From an uncultured Bacteroidales bacterium (GTDB lineage Bacteria; Bacteroidota; Bacteroidia; Bacteroidales; FEN-979): a stretch of DNA of 64,000 bases. Position 1 is the stretch's first letter, and the number at the start of each line of letters is the position of its first letter. Shown here piece by piece: positions 34,232-42,625 of this stretch. The stretch covers positions 78,592 to 142,591 of the forward strand of contig CAISRB010000016.1 of assembly GCA_903887775.1 (NCBI GenBank), in the 5' to 3' direction. The notes under the pieces were generated by a model, which saw nothing but the letters and a program-made list of their open reading frames with translations, was not told the origin of the DNA and did not search any database. Made by a program: the position numbers and the translations under genes.

Positions 34232-35959
34232 TTACTTTAAATTGAGGGAATTAATAATCCCCCGGAGTTTTTCATTGAGCTTATTCTCGGTTTCTGCGTA
34301 TGCCGACCTGCTGCTCAGGGTTTCGCGAACTCCAAAATAAAACTTGATCTTTGGTTCTGTCCCTGATGGTCTTATGCTGATCACACTGCCATCCTCAGTA
34401 AAAAACTGAAGCACATTGGAAGTCGGGAGCTGAATTGCTGTTTGAGCCCCGCTGCAAAGATCCTTTTCAACCTGAAACTTATAATCTTTGATCCTTACTA
34501 CCTTGCTGCCGTTGATCACTTTAGGCGGATTGGCACGGTAATCGATCATCATCTGTTTGATTTCCTCAGCACCTGACTGTCCTTTGCGTGTTATCGAGAG
34601 CAGTGATTCCTTGTAGAACCCGTATTTTACATAAATGTCAAGCAGAAGATCGTACAGGGATTTCCCCCGGGAAACGGTCCAGGCCAATGTTTCAGCAATC
34701 AGAGCGCAGGCGATTACAGCGTCTTTGTCACGGACAAAATCACCAGCCAGGTATCCATAGCTTTCTTCTCCGCCAATGATAAACTCTTCCTTGCCTTCGG
34801 TCCTTTTAATGATGTCGGCTATGTATTTAAAGCCTGTCAGTACGTCATAATATTTCAGCTTGAACGAGACAGCAATATCCTTAAGCAGTTCTGAAGTTAC
34901 AATCGTTTTGACAATGAACTGTTTTCCTGTCAGTTTGCCGTTTTCCTTCCATTTTGTTATCACGTAATAAAACAGCAGAGCAGCGGTCTGGTTTCCGTTC
35001 AGAAGGATCATCCGGTTGTTGTTGTCGCGCACCGCAATTCCTACACGGTCGGCATCCGGATCGGTGGCCATTACCAGGTCGGCATTGAGCTTTTCGGCAA
35101 GTTTGATCCCCATATCCAGGGCCGAATGTTCTTCAGGGTTAGGGCTATGAACGGTAGGAAAATTTCCATCAGCTATCATTTGTTCAGGAACAGGGTGGAT
35201 GTTTTCAAACCCGTATCGCTTAAGAATCTCAGGAACAAGGATGCGTCCGGTGCCATGCAAGGGAGTATACACTATCTTTAAATCCTTTTGCTGCCGGATG
35301 ACATCCGGGGACAGTGACAGAGTTTTCAGTCTGGCAAGGTAGGCCTCATCAATTTTCCTGCCTATGCTGATGATGTTATCCCTGTTACCCTGCCATTTTA
35401 CCTGGTCGATGGAGGATATTTTTTCAACTTCTTTGATCACATTCACATCATGAGGAGCTATGAATTGTGCCCCATCGTCCCAATACGCTTTATACCCGTT
35501 GTATTCTTTGGGATTATGCGAGGCCGTGATCATAACACCGCTCTGGCAGCCCAGCTGCCTCACAGCGAATGAAAGTTCAGGGGTAGGGCGGAGGTCATCG
35601 AACAGGTATGCCGTAAACCCGTTTGCGGCAAGGACTTCTGCAGTAATTTGGGCAAAAAACCTGCTGTTATTCCGGCTGTCATAAGCGATAGCCATCTTAT
35701 GCCTGACGCCGGGGAACATCTGCATCACATAGTTCGCAAGGCCCTGTGTGGTCATGCCAACAGTGTATTTATTCATACGGTTGGTGCCGTCACCCATCAG
35801 CCCCCGAAGTCCGCCTGTCCCGAATTCGAGGATACGGTAAAAGCAATCGGTTAGTTCCGACGGGTTCTTTTTAATCATTTCCTTCACCCTGGACTTTGTT
35901 TCTTCATCGAAATTGCCTGAAGTCCAGACTTGCGCTTTTTCTAATATGATCGGGTCCAT
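34232..35959 (-). CDS. Phosphohexomutase (phosphoglucomutase/phosphomannomutase)
   Basis: About 575 residues from ATG 35959 (MDPIILEKAQVWTSGNFDEE); an in-frame ATG six codons upstream is also possible. All alpha-phosphohexomutase motifs are present: FGTGGLRGLMGDGTNRMN at the N-terminus, the phosphoserine loop GVMITASHNPKEYNGYK near residue 140, the metal loop TDPDADRVGIA, GGEESYGYLAG, and the phosphate-binding RPSGTEPKIKFYFG at the C-terminus. The length fits the long eukaryote-like/PgcA type. It interconverts glucose-1-P and glucose-6-P, feeding the UDP-glucose route used by the adjacent ugd and uxs genes. Confidence 0.95.
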   Translation of the reverse strand: MDPIILEKAQVWTSGNFDEETKSRVKEMIKKNPSELTDCFYRILEFGTGGLRGLMGDGTNRMNKYTVGMTTQGLANYVMQMFPGVRHKMAIAYDSRNNSRFFAQITAEVLAANGFTAYLFDDLRPTPELSFAVRQLGCQSGVMITASHNPKEYNGYKAYWDDGAQFIAPHDVNVIKEVEKISSIDQVKWQGNRDNIISIGRKIDEAYLARLKTLSLSPDVIRQQKDLKIVYTPLHGTGRILVPEILKRYGFENIHPVPEQMIADGNFPTVHSPNPEEHSALDMGIKLAEKLNADLVMATDPDADRVGIAVRDNNNRMILLNGNQTAALLFYYVITKWKENGKLTGKQFIVKTIVTSELLKDIAVSFKLKYYDVLTGFKYIADIIKRTEGKEEFIIGGEESYGYLAGDFVRDKDAVIACALIAETLAWTVSRGKSLYDLLLDIYVKYGFYKESLLSITRKGQSGAEEIKQMMIDYRANPPKVINGSKVVRIKDYKFQVEKDLCSGAQTAIQLPTSNVLQFFTEDGSVISIRPSGTEPKIKFYFGVRETLSSRSAYAETENKLNEKLRGIINSLNLK

Positions 35960-35990
35960 ATTGTTGATTAGATTCAATGTTCATGTTTAA

Positions 35991-36136
35991 AAGCAAAAAG
36001 CGAAAAGTGAAAAGTGAAAAGTGAAATTTAGTTTTTTACTCCATTGATTCACAGATGTATTCCAGCTTTTTATTCTTTCTAATTATAATATAATCTGATA
36101 CGCTTATTTTATTTCGCTTCTCGCTTCTCGCTTTTT
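35991..36136. repeat. Inverted pair of 7-base-repeat arrays between pgm and rfbD
   Basis: Left arm 35991-36027 (GCGAAAAGTGAAAAGTGAAA), right arm 36110-36136 (TTTCGCTTCTCGCTTCTCGC), enclosing about 80 AT-rich bases with no gene. The right arm touches the stop of rfbD (36135) and supplies its last codons (EVAK). Confidence 0.75.
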
Positions 36137-37007
36137 ATTTTGCTACTTCGATATTTAGCCTTTTTATACATTCTTCCAGGCTATCCTTCCAATAAGGTAT
36201 TTTCATCCCGAACTTCTCTTTGAACTTTGCCTTGTTCAGTACAGAATAAAAGGGGCGGGGGGCGGGGAGGGGATAGTCTTTCGTTTCAATCGGGTTGATA
36301 ATGCATTTGATCGCCGAAAATTCAATGATGGTCTTCGCAAAATCATACCATGAAGCGACTCCTTCATTGGCATAATGGTATATTTCAACACCTTCGTGAT
36401 CTCTAAGCGCAGGTATTATTTCCAGAATTGCCCTGGCCAGATCTTTGGCATACGTGGGACAGCCGATCTGGTCGAATACCACATTCAGGTTCCCTCTTTC
36501 CTTTCCGTATTTAAGTATGGTTTTAACGAAATTATTCCCAAAAGCTGAATACAGCCACGACGTGCGCATAATGATCCCGTTTTTGCAACTGCTCAGCATC
36601 TGCGTCTCCCCTGCGTATTTTGATTTCGCGTAACTCGACCCGGGCTGAGGTGTATCAGTTTCAACATAAGGCCGGTGCCCTTTTCCGCTGAAAATATAAT
36701 CGGTTGAAATATGGATGAGCATAGCATTGAATTCCCCGCAGGCATTTGAAATGTTTCTCACTGCAAGAGCGTTGATCTTCAGCGCAAGCTCAGGTTCCTG
36801 TTCCGCCTTGTCGACTGCGGTGTAGGCGGCGCAATTCACGACGACATCCGGCTGCAGCTGATCCATAAAAGCTGAAACTGCCTGCATATCCGTAATGTCC
36901 AGCTCATCAATATCTGTGAAGGTGATCTTGTAATCAGGATATTCTTTTTCAAGGAGCTTTAACTCATTCCCAAGCTGGCCTTTGGAACCGGTGATAAGAA
37001 TTTTCAT
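36135..37007 (-). CDS. rfbD: dTDP-4-dehydrorhamnose reductase
   Basis: 290 residues, the normal length. An extended SDR enzyme: GSKGQLGNELKLL binds the nucleotide, VVNCAAYTAVDKAE is the classical RmlD motif, and ISTDYIFSGKG plus YAKSKYAGE supply the Thr/Tyr-x3-Lys active site. It reduces dTDP-4-keto-L-rhamnose to dTDP-L-rhamnose. The other rml genes are not in the window. The last codons (EVAK-stop) are formed by repeat-array sequence. A very large heptamer array lies upstream of its start. Confidence 0.93.
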   Translation of the reverse strand: MKILITGSKGQLGNELKLLEKEYPDYKITFTDIDELDITDMQAVSAFMDQLQPDVVVNCAAYTAVDKAEQEPELALKINALAVRNISNACGEFNAMLIHISTDYIFSGKGHRPYVETDTPQPGSSYAKSKYAGETQMLSSCKNGIIMRTSWLYSAFGNNFVKTILKYGKERGNLNVVFDQIGCPTYAKDLARAILEIIPALRDHEGVEIYHYANEGVASWYDFAKTIIEFSAIKCIINPIETKDYPLPAPRPFYSVLNKAKFKEKFGMKIPYWKDSLEECIKRLNIEVAK

Positions 37008-37031
37008 AACATTATATTAGTTGGTAATTCT

Positions 37032-37391
37032 GAAAAGCGAAAAGCGAAAGGCGAGAGGCGAAAGGCGAGAAGCGAAAAGGCGAGAAGCGAGAAGCGAGAA
37101 GCGAAAAGCGAAAGGCGAAAGGCGAGAAGCGAAAGGCGAGAAGCGAGAAGCGAAAAGCGAAAGGCGAAAGGCGAAAGGCGAGAGGCGAAAGGCGAGAGGC
37201 GAGAAGCGAAAAGCGAAAGGCGAAAGGCGAGAAGGCGAAAAGCGAAAGGCGAAAGGCGAAAGGCGAAAGGCGAAAGGCGAAAGGCGAGAAGCGAAAAGCG
37301 AAAAGCGAAATAGGAAAAGGTGCAATAGGGAATTTTACTATCATTTTTTTACTTTTTTTTTCGCTTTTTGCCATTTCGCTTTTCGCCTTTC
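37032..37391. repeat. Large GCGAAAR heptamer array with inverted right arm
   Basis: 37032-37310 is about 40 units of a 7-base repeat (GCGAAAA, GCGAAAG, GCGAGAA, GCGAGAG variants), the longest in the window. About 50 bases further, 37360-37391 is the inverse array (CGCTTTTTGCCATTTCGC type), its last bases abutting the stop of uxs. The unit has no stop codon in any frame of either strand, so several long ORFs across it are artefacts. Confidence 0.95.
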
Positions 37392-38328
37392 AGATTATTG
37401 TCTTAAAATACTCTATTGTCCTTTTCAAACCCTCTTCGAGCGGGATTGTGGGTTCCCAGCCAAGCTCTTTTTTTGCAAGCGTGATATCAGGTTTCCTTTG
37501 TAAAGGGTCATCGGCCGGTAACGGCATATAGACAAGTTTCGATTTTGAGCCGGTAAGTTTCAATACTTTCTCTGCGAGTTCTATCATCGTAAATTCGCCT
37601 GGATTACCAATATTTACAGGGCCTGTGAAATCTTCCCGGGAATTCATCAGTCGCACCATGCCTTCCAGCAGGTCATCCACATAACAGAAAGAACGTGTTT
37701 GAGTGCCATCTCCGTATATGGTGATATCTTCGCCCTTTAAGGCCTGAACAATGAAATTTGAAACGACACGGCCGTCGTTGGGATGCATCTTTGGCCCGTA
37801 GGTGTTGAATATCCTGATGATCTTAATTCTTACATTATTCTGTTTGTGGTAGTTCATAAAAAGGGTTTCCGCAACCCTTTTGCCTTCGTCATAGCAGGAG
37901 CGCGGACCGATGGGGTTGACATGCCCCCAATAGCTTTCCGTCTGGGGATGGATTTCCGGATCCCCGTAAACTTCGCTGGTGCTTGCCTGCAATACCTTCG
38001 CCCTGATCCTCTTTGCCAGGCCCAGCATATTGATAGCTCCCATCACTGATGTCTTTACGGTCTTGATTGGGTTATACTGGTAGTGTACAGGAGAAGCAGG
38101 ACAAGCCAGGTTGTAAATCTCGTCCACCTCGATCAGGAAAGGCATTGTCACATCATGCCTGATCAGTTCGAAAAATGGATTTTTAATAAGATGAACCACA
38201 TTTTGTTTCTGGCCGGTGAAATAATTGTCGAGGCAAACGACTTCATGCCCCTGGTTTAAAAGTTTCTCACAAAGGTGGGATCCCAGGAATCCTGCACCGC
38301 CGGTGATAAGAACTTTCTTTTTTATCAT
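37390..38328 (-). CDS. uxs: UDP-xylose synthase (UDP-glucuronate decarboxylase)
   Basis: 312 residues. Extended SDR fold: [20 protein letters not shown], then [38 protein letters not shown] and the YxxxK catalytic pair in [12 protein letters not shown]; the following [20 protein letters not shown] is typical of Uxs. It decarboxylates UDP-glucuronate to UDP-xylose with bound NAD+. The upstream gene, ugd, makes its substrate. A terminator-like hairpin separates the two genes. Product sugar feeds surface polysaccharide. Confidence 0.93.
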   Translation of the reverse strand: MIKKKVLITGGAGFLGSHLCEKLLNQGHEVVCLDNYFTGQKQNVVHLIKNPFFELIRHDVTMPFLIEVDEIYNLACPASPVHYQYNPIKTVKTSVMGAINMLGLAKRIRAKVLQASTSEVYGDPEIHPQTESYWGHVNPIGPRSCYDEGKRVAETLFMNYHKQNNVRIKIIRIFNTYGPKMHPNDGRVVSNFIVQALKGEDITIYGDGTQTRSFCYVDDLLEGMVRLMNSREDFTGPVNIGNPGEFTMIELAEKVLKLTGSKSKLVYMPLPADDPLQRKPDITLAKKELGWEPTIPLEEGLKRTIEYFKTII

Positions 38329-38345
38329 ACCCTGACGTTTAAATG

Positions 38346-38383
38346 AAAAGACCTAACAGCCGTGGTTTAACTGTTAGGCCTTT
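38346..38383 (-). terminator. Rho-independent terminator after ugd
   Basis: CCTAACAG and CTGTTAGG form an 8-base perfect stem, extended by AAAGG/CTTTT pairs, with a 10-12 base loop. On the minus strand the stem is followed by TTTT. It lies between ugd and uxs, so uxs probably has its own start of transcription or depends on read-through. Confidence 0.7.
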
Positions 38384-38400
38384 CCGATTTCATATTCTGT

Positions 38401-39726
38401 TTAATTAATCGTATTTACCCCGATGCAGAAATAATCAAAATTCTTCTTCCTGATCTCATTGAGGTCATAGATATTGCGGCCATCAAAGATCACAGGGGTT
38501 TTCAGCAATTTCCGCATAACGTTAAAATTGGGGAATTTAAATTCCGGCCATTCTGTGACCATCAGGAGGCAATCGGCGTCGATCAGTGCATCGTACTGGT
38601 CGGCGGCATATTCGATAGAATCGCCAAGTATCCTGTTTGCTTCATGCATCGCGACAGGGTCATAGGCTTTTACTTTGGCTCCGGCTTCCGTCAGTTTTTT
38701 AATCATCATAAGTGAAGGAGCCTCGCGCATATCGTCGGTCTGGGGTTTAAAGGAAAGCCCCCAGAGTCCAATAACTTTCCCTTTAAGGTCTCCCTTGAAA
38801 TATGTATTTATCTTGTTGAACATGACCAGTTTCTGGTCATCATTCACTTCCTCCACCGCCTTCAATACCCTCAGGATATATTTATTGTCATCAGCTGTGC
38901 GGATCAGGGCTTTCACGTCTTTAGGGAAACAGCTTCCGCCATAGCCAACACCTGGATAAATGAATTTATTCCCTATCCTGGAATCAGAACCTATGCCCTT
39001 TCTGACCATATTGATATCAGCTCCGACGATCTCACAAAGGTTTGCAATATCGTTCATAAAGCTGATCTTCGTCGCCAGCATTGAGTTAGCTGCATACTTC
39101 GTCATTTCAGCCGAAACGATATTCATGAAAATAACAGGGTGACCGTTTAGAGTAAACGGCTTATATAAGGATTTCATGAGTTCTTCGGCCCTGGGGTTGT
39201 CGCATCCCACAACAATACGGTCGGGCTTCAGGAAGTCATCAACAGCAGCCCCTTCTTTCAGGAATTCAGGGTTGGAAGCCACATCAAATTCAATGTTTAC
39301 TCCCCGCCTGTCAAGTTCTTCCCTGACAGCTTTCCTTACCTTTTCGGCTGTGCCTACGGGGACTGTGCTTTTTGTGACAATGAGAAGATAATCGCTCATG
39401 AATTTACCACAGTCACGTGCTACAGAAATCACATACTGAAGATCGGCGCTGCCGTCTTCGTCTGGTGGAGTCCCTACCGCGCTGAAAAGCACTTCACAAT
39501 CAACAATGGCTTCTTTAAGGCTTGTCGTAAACTTAAGCCTTCCTTTTTTCATGTTGCGATGAACCATTTCTTCAAGACCGGGCTCATAGATCGGTATCAA
39601 GCCTTCGTTAAGGTTATCGATCTTTTTTTTGTCAATATCGACACAAACAACTTCAATACCGACCTCTGCAAAACAAGTCCCGGTAACTAAACCAACGTAA
39701 CCGGATCCGACGATAGCGACTTTCAT
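38401..39726 (-). CDS. ugd: UDP-glucose 6-dehydrogenase
   Basis: About 441 residues from ATG 39726 ([20 protein letters not shown]); the frame upstream is not conserved. NAD-binding glycine motif at the start, ESAEAE-like INSTVPVGT in [37 protein letters not shown], and the catalytic Cys in [14 protein letters not shown] near residue 262. It oxidises UDP-glucose to UDP-glucuronate, the substrate of the next gene. These two and the hexomutase form a UDP-glucose to UDP-xylose path. Confidence 0.97.
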   Translation of the reverse strand: MKVAIVGSGYVGLVTGTCFAEVGIEVVCVDIDKKKIDNLNEGLIPIYEPGLEEMVHRNMKKGRLKFTTSLKEAIVDCEVLFSAVGTPPDEDGSADLQYVISVARDCGKFMSDYLLIVTKSTVPVGTAEKVRKAVREELDRRGVNIEFDVASNPEFLKEGAAVDDFLKPDRIVVGCDNPRAEELMKSLYKPFTLNGHPVIFMNIVSAEMTKYAANSMLATKISFMNDIANLCEIVGADINMVRKGIGSDSRIGNKFIYPGVGYGGSCFPKDVKALIRTADDNKYILRVLKAVEEVNDDQKLVMFNKINTYFKGDLKGKVIGLWGLSFKPQTDDMREAPSLMMIKKLTEAGAKVKAYDPVAMHEANRILGDSIEYAADQYDALIDADCLLMVTEWPEFKFPNFNVMRKLLKTPVIFDGRNIYDLNEIRKKNFDYFCIGVNTIN

Positions 39727-39808
39727 AGAAAAAACAGGATTAGTTTCACCATTTGGAATGTGCAAATGTAAAGATAAAACAAAAATCCTGAGTAAATCAA
39801 ATTAAAAA

Positions 39809-40612
39809 TTAAATCTGAAGCCGGGTCTGTATCTCCTGCACGTCCTTTTTAAGCTTTTTTACTGTTTCGAAAAGGGTTTTGTTTTCATTTTCCTGATTAT
39901 CGGGAATCTTCGGACTGATGTAGTGGACAAACTGCCATATTTCCCTGATATTGTTTACCTGAAGGTCAAAGGGCTCATATACAGGGTTCAGGGAATGCAA
40001 TCTCAGCAAGCCGTATTCCTTCAGTTTATTTTCAACTACCTTGAACACTATCCCCTCATCCGCAGTCAGGATAATACAGGCGTCCTTATCTTTAATGGAG
40101 TTCCAGTCCTGGAGGAACATCCCTGTTACAAAAGCGCCATGGGGGATGGGTAGCATTGAGTCCCCGCTGATCTGGAAGCTTCGGTATTTTTTTTGCTTCG
40201 AGAGAAAAGGCAGCCTGAATGTAGGTAATATGCTGATGTATTCCGGATCAGCAAAACCCGTGGCATAACCGGCTTTGGCTTTTTCGGAGACCAGCTCGAT
40301 GTTTTCCTCATTATCATTACCCACCGTGGTGGTGAGTATCCTGAGGTTAGAGCCTTTAATAAAGACATCATATCCACGTTCAAGTTGTCGCATCTGGCTT
40401 TCGGGAAGGCTGCAGAGGTCGACCTTGATCAGTGTGTCGATGGCTACATTGAAATATTTCGACATGATGATTAGGGCTTCGAAGCCCGGCTGGGCTACAG
40501 CGTTTTCGTAACCACTTAAGGTTGAACGCTTCATGTCCAGTGTATCTGCTACGTCGTCCTGGGTTAATCCCCTGCGCCGGCGTAAAAATTTAATGTTTGA
40601 ACTGAAAAACAT
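39809..40612 (-). CDS. LexA-like repressor: XRE HTH plus S24 self-cleaving domain
   Basis: 267 residues. N-terminal XRE helix-turn-helix (residues 5-60: IKFLRRRRGLTQDDVADTLD, MKRSTLSGYENAVAQPGFEA). C-terminal S24/LexA-type domain (about 125-235) with the nucleophile Ser in QISGDSMLPIPHGAFV and the general-base Lys in GIVFKVVENK. A possible scissile region is KAGYATGFADPEYI near 115. A coiled-coil tail follows (KLKKDVQEIQTRLQ). In this phylum such proteins are found beside dinB and dnaE-like genes, and RecA-stimulated cleavage would derepress them. Here dinB is divergent. A textbook promoter lies just upstream of it. Confidence 0.88.
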   Translation of the reverse strand: MFFSSNIKFLRRRRGLTQDDVADTLDMKRSTLSGYENAVAQPGFEALIIMSKYFNVAIDTLIKVDLCSLPESQMRQLERGYDVFIKGSNLRILTTTVGNDNEENIELVSEKAKAGYATGFADPEYISILPTFRLPFLSKQKKYRSFQISGDSMLPIPHGAFVTGMFLQDWNSIKDKDACIILTADEGIVFKVVENKLKEYGLLRLHSLNPVYEPFDLQVNNIREIWQFVHYISPKIPDNQENENKTLFETVKKLKKDVQEIQTRLQI

Positions 40613-40631
40613 CGTAAAATATTTGGTGTTG

Positions 40632-40663
40632 CAAATATAAATGATTATATTGTAATCGCAAAA
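40632..40663 (-). promoter_or_regulatory. Promoter of the LexA-like repressor gene
   Basis: On the minus strand, TTTTG (40663-40659), a 19-base spacer and TATATTTG (40639-40632), an excellent fit to the Bacteroidota consensus. The spacer contains ACAATATAAT and the flank TTGC/GCAA words that could be operator half-sites; not testable by eye. Confidence 0.65.
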
Positions 40664-40680
40664 TAGATTAAAAATTAATC

Positions 40681-40776
40681 AAAAAAGCGAAAAGCGAAAG
40701 GCGAGGTAGCGAAATAGCGAAAAGCGAAAAAGTGAAAAGCGAAAAGCGAAAAAGTGAAAAGCGAAAAGTGAAAAAA
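40681..40776 (+). repeat. GCGAAAA/GTGAAAA array, left boundary of four-helix-bundle cassette
   Basis: About 96 bases of GCGAAAA, GCGAAAG and GTGAAAA units with AT-rich breaks (GAGGTAGCGAAATAGC inside). The matching inverse array is at 41214-41336 on the far side of the small gene. Confidence 0.85.
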
Positions 40777-40831
40777 TGGGATATCGGGTATTACTTTTTG
40801 GTTGGACGGGGATTAATATGGAAAAGCCCGT

Positions 40832-41212
40832 ATGGAAAAATATGATGTTACAACATTTAACCAAAAGATAAGACTAAGGTCAAAGATGCTGGCTGTTAAT
40901 GTTTATAAGCTGTTAAATAAAATGACGTTGAATGACCTGAGCCGGATACCGGTTAAGCAGCTGATGAAGAGCGTCACATCTGTTGCAGCCAATTTCAGTT
41001 CTGCGACCCGTGGAAGATCGGAAGCGGAATTTTATGCCAAGATATGCATTGTGACCGAGGAATGTGATGAATGTTTGTTCTGGATTGATTTTTTAACGAC
41101 AACAGGAATATTGCAGAAAGAAAGTATTGAAGTGTTTAAACGAGAGGCGGATGAACTTCTGCGGATATTTTCGACCATCAAAAAGAACTTTAAGCATAAA
41201 CATTTTAAATAA
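40832..41212 (+). CDS. Four-helix bundle protein (23S rRNA intervening-sequence protein family)
   Basis: 126 residues, all helical. It has the S23/four-helix-bundle pattern: LRSKMLAVNVYKLLNKMTL at the N-terminus, QLMKSVTSVAANFSSATRGR, SEAEFYAKICIVTEECDECLFWIDFL and a C-terminal helix. The family was first found inside intervening sequences of bacterial 23S rRNA genes and also occurs free-standing in very many Bacteroidota; its function is unknown. The gene lies between the divergent repressor and dinB genes and is bounded by inverted GCGAAAA arrays, so it looks like an insertion in their shared promoter region. Confidence 0.9.
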   Translation: MEKYDVTTFNQKIRLRSKMLAVNVYKLLNKMTLNDLSRIPVKQLMKSVTSVAANFSSATRGRSEAEFYAKICIVTEECDECLFWIDFLTTTGILQKESIEVFKREADELLRIFSTIKKNFKHKHFK

Positions 41213-41213
41213 C

Positions 41214-41336
41214 TTTTTCGCTTTTCGCTTTTCACTATTTCACTTTTTCGCTTTTCACTTTTTCGCTTTTCGCTTTTCACTTTTTCGCTTTTCACTTTTT
41301 CGCTTTTCACTATTTCGCTTTTCACTTTTCGCTTTT
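41214..41336 (-). repeat. Inverse heptamer array, right boundary of four-helix-bundle cassette
   Basis: About 123 bases of TTTTCGC/TTTTCAC units, the inverse of the array at 40681-40776. It begins just after the stop of the small gene and ends seven bases before the dinB ATG, so it forms the dinB leader. Confidence 0.88.
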
Positions 41337-41342
41337 AATATT

Positions 41343-42536
41343 ATGCTCCTCTCCCGCAATATCGTCCACTTTGACCTCGACACCTTTTTCGTATCGGTGG
41401 AAAGGCTGATTAACCCTGCCCTGGCGGGGAAGCCGGTGCTTATAGGCGGGACTTCCGACAGGGGGGTGGTGGCGAGCTGCAGCTACGAGGCGAGGAAATT
41501 CGGGGTGCATTCGGCCATGCCGATGAAGATGGCGCGTACGCTTTGCCGGGATGCAGTGATCGTTCGCGGGGATATGGAACTGTACTCGAAATATTCCCAT
41601 GATGTTACGGATATCATTGCCGAAAAGGCGCCTATGTACGAAAAGGCATCGATCGATGAGCATTATATTGATGTGACGGGGATGGACCGCTTTTTCGGGA
41701 CGCTCAGGTGGACTCATGAGCTCAGGCAGAGCATCATGAAGAATACGGGCCTGCCCATTTCTTTCGGGCTTTCGGTGAACAAGACAGTCTCGAAGATCGC
41801 TACGGGAGAAGCCAAGCCAAACGGGGAGCTGCAGGTGCAGCGCGATGCGGTGAAACCTTTCCTTGCTCCCCTGTCGATCAGGAAGATACCGATGATTGGC
41901 GACAAGACCTACCGCCTGCTGAGGTCGATGGGCATCGTGACTATAGACACACTCAGCAAGATCCCCGTGGAAATGATGGAAAGGGTGATGGGAAAGAACG
42001 GGATCATGATCTGGGAGAAGGCTAACGGTCAGGATTCCACGCCCGTGGTGCCGTATTCGGAAAGCAAATCGATCAGCACCGAAACGACCTTTGAACAGGA
42101 TTCCATAGATGTTGTGAAGATGAAAGAGAAACTGGTGAAGATGGTCGAAAAGATCGCGTTCGAGCTGAGGGATCAGCAGAAACTCACTTCCTGCGTCACG
42201 GTAAAGATCCGCTATTCGAATTTCGATACCCATACCCTTCAGAAATCGGTCCCGTACACAGCTTTCGATCATATCCTGATCCCCCTTGTTAAGGAGCTTT
42301 TCGACAGGCTTTACCAGCGCCGCATGCTGATCCGCCTCATCGGTGTGCGCTTCAGCGGCCTGGTGGCAGGCAATCCGCAGTTAAACATGTTCGAGGACAG
42401 CAGTGAGATGATCAGCCTCTACCAGGCTCTCGACAAGGTACGCAACAAGTACGGGCAGAAGATCGTGAGGAGGGGGGTGGCGTATGAAAAAAGCGAAAAG
42501 CGAAATAGCGAAAAGCGTTTGGCGAAGCCAAAATGA
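41343..42536 (+). CDS. dinB: DNA polymerase IV (Y-family)
   Basis: About 397 residues from ATG 41343; the longer frame upstream is only translated repeat array. Y-family palm and fingers: NIVHFDLDTFFVSVERL with the first catalytic Asp, KASIDEHYIDVTG with the Asp-Glu pair, so the enzyme should be active (unlike ImuB). GLSVNKTVSKIATGEAKPNG and the little finger follow. NPQLNMFED near residue 348 contains a clamp-binding QLxxF-like motif. It performs error-prone translesion synthesis. The last about 17 residues (YEKSEKRNSEKRLAKPK) and the stop derive from a repeat element, so the true C-terminus has been replaced or extended. Confidence 0.95.
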   Translation: MLLSRNIVHFDLDTFFVSVERLINPALAGKPVLIGGTSDRGVVASCSYEARKFGVHSAMPMKMARTLCRDAVIVRGDMELYSKYSHDVTDIIAEKAPMYEKASIDEHYIDVTGMDRFFGTLRWTHELRQSIMKNTGLPISFGLSVNKTVSKIATGEAKPNGELQVQRDAVKPFLAPLSIRKIPMIGDKTYRLLRSMGIVTIDTLSKIPVEMMERVMGKNGIMIWEKANGQDSTPVVPYSESKSISTETTFEQDSIDVVKMKEKLVKMVEKIAFELRDQQKLTSCVTVKIRYSNFDTHTLQKSVPYTAFDHILIPLVKELFDRLYQRRMLIRLIGVRFSGLVAGNPQLNMFEDSSEMISLYQALDKVRNKYGQKIVRRGVAYEKSEKRNSEKRLAKPK

Positions 42537-42574
42537 GCACACAAATGAAATAAGCAATAGGTGCGAATAAATAA
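42487..42574 (+). repeat. Interspersed repeat element, copy B, left boundary of ORF6N cassette
   Basis: An array of GCGAAAA/GCGAAAT units (42487-42518), GTTTGGCGAAGCC, then a 24-base core (42535-42558) identical to that of copy A (24129-24152, inverse), then GGTGCGAATAAATA. It forms the end of dinB, including the stop codon at 42534-42536. Confidence 0.9.
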
Positions 42575-42625
42575 AGAATCCAGTGTTACTTTTTTAATAA
42601 TGGCGGATTAAGTAAGAAAAAAGCT

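Noticed and set aside
37032-37310. CRISPR array
   Set aside because: No spacers of 25-40 bases; units are contiguous heptamers, and no cas genes are present.
37012-37503. Long ORFs on both strands across the GCGAAAR array (for example 37012-37374, 37017-37325 and 37021-37503)
   Set aside because: They translate a 7-base repeat that has no stop codon in any frame; composition is a monotonous SEKRKAK or AFRFSLF pattern.
41032-41325. Minus-strand ORF through the array before dinB
   Set aside because: Mostly repeat (KSEKVKSEK) plus antisense of the four-helix-bundle gene.
41127-41342. N-terminal extension of DinB
   Set aside because: The region before 41343 is translated inverse array; the conserved polymerase start is MLLSRNIVHFDLD.
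41322-42272. 316-codon minus-strand ORF
   Set aside because: Antisense of dinB, rich in His and Arg from GC-rich codons; no domain.
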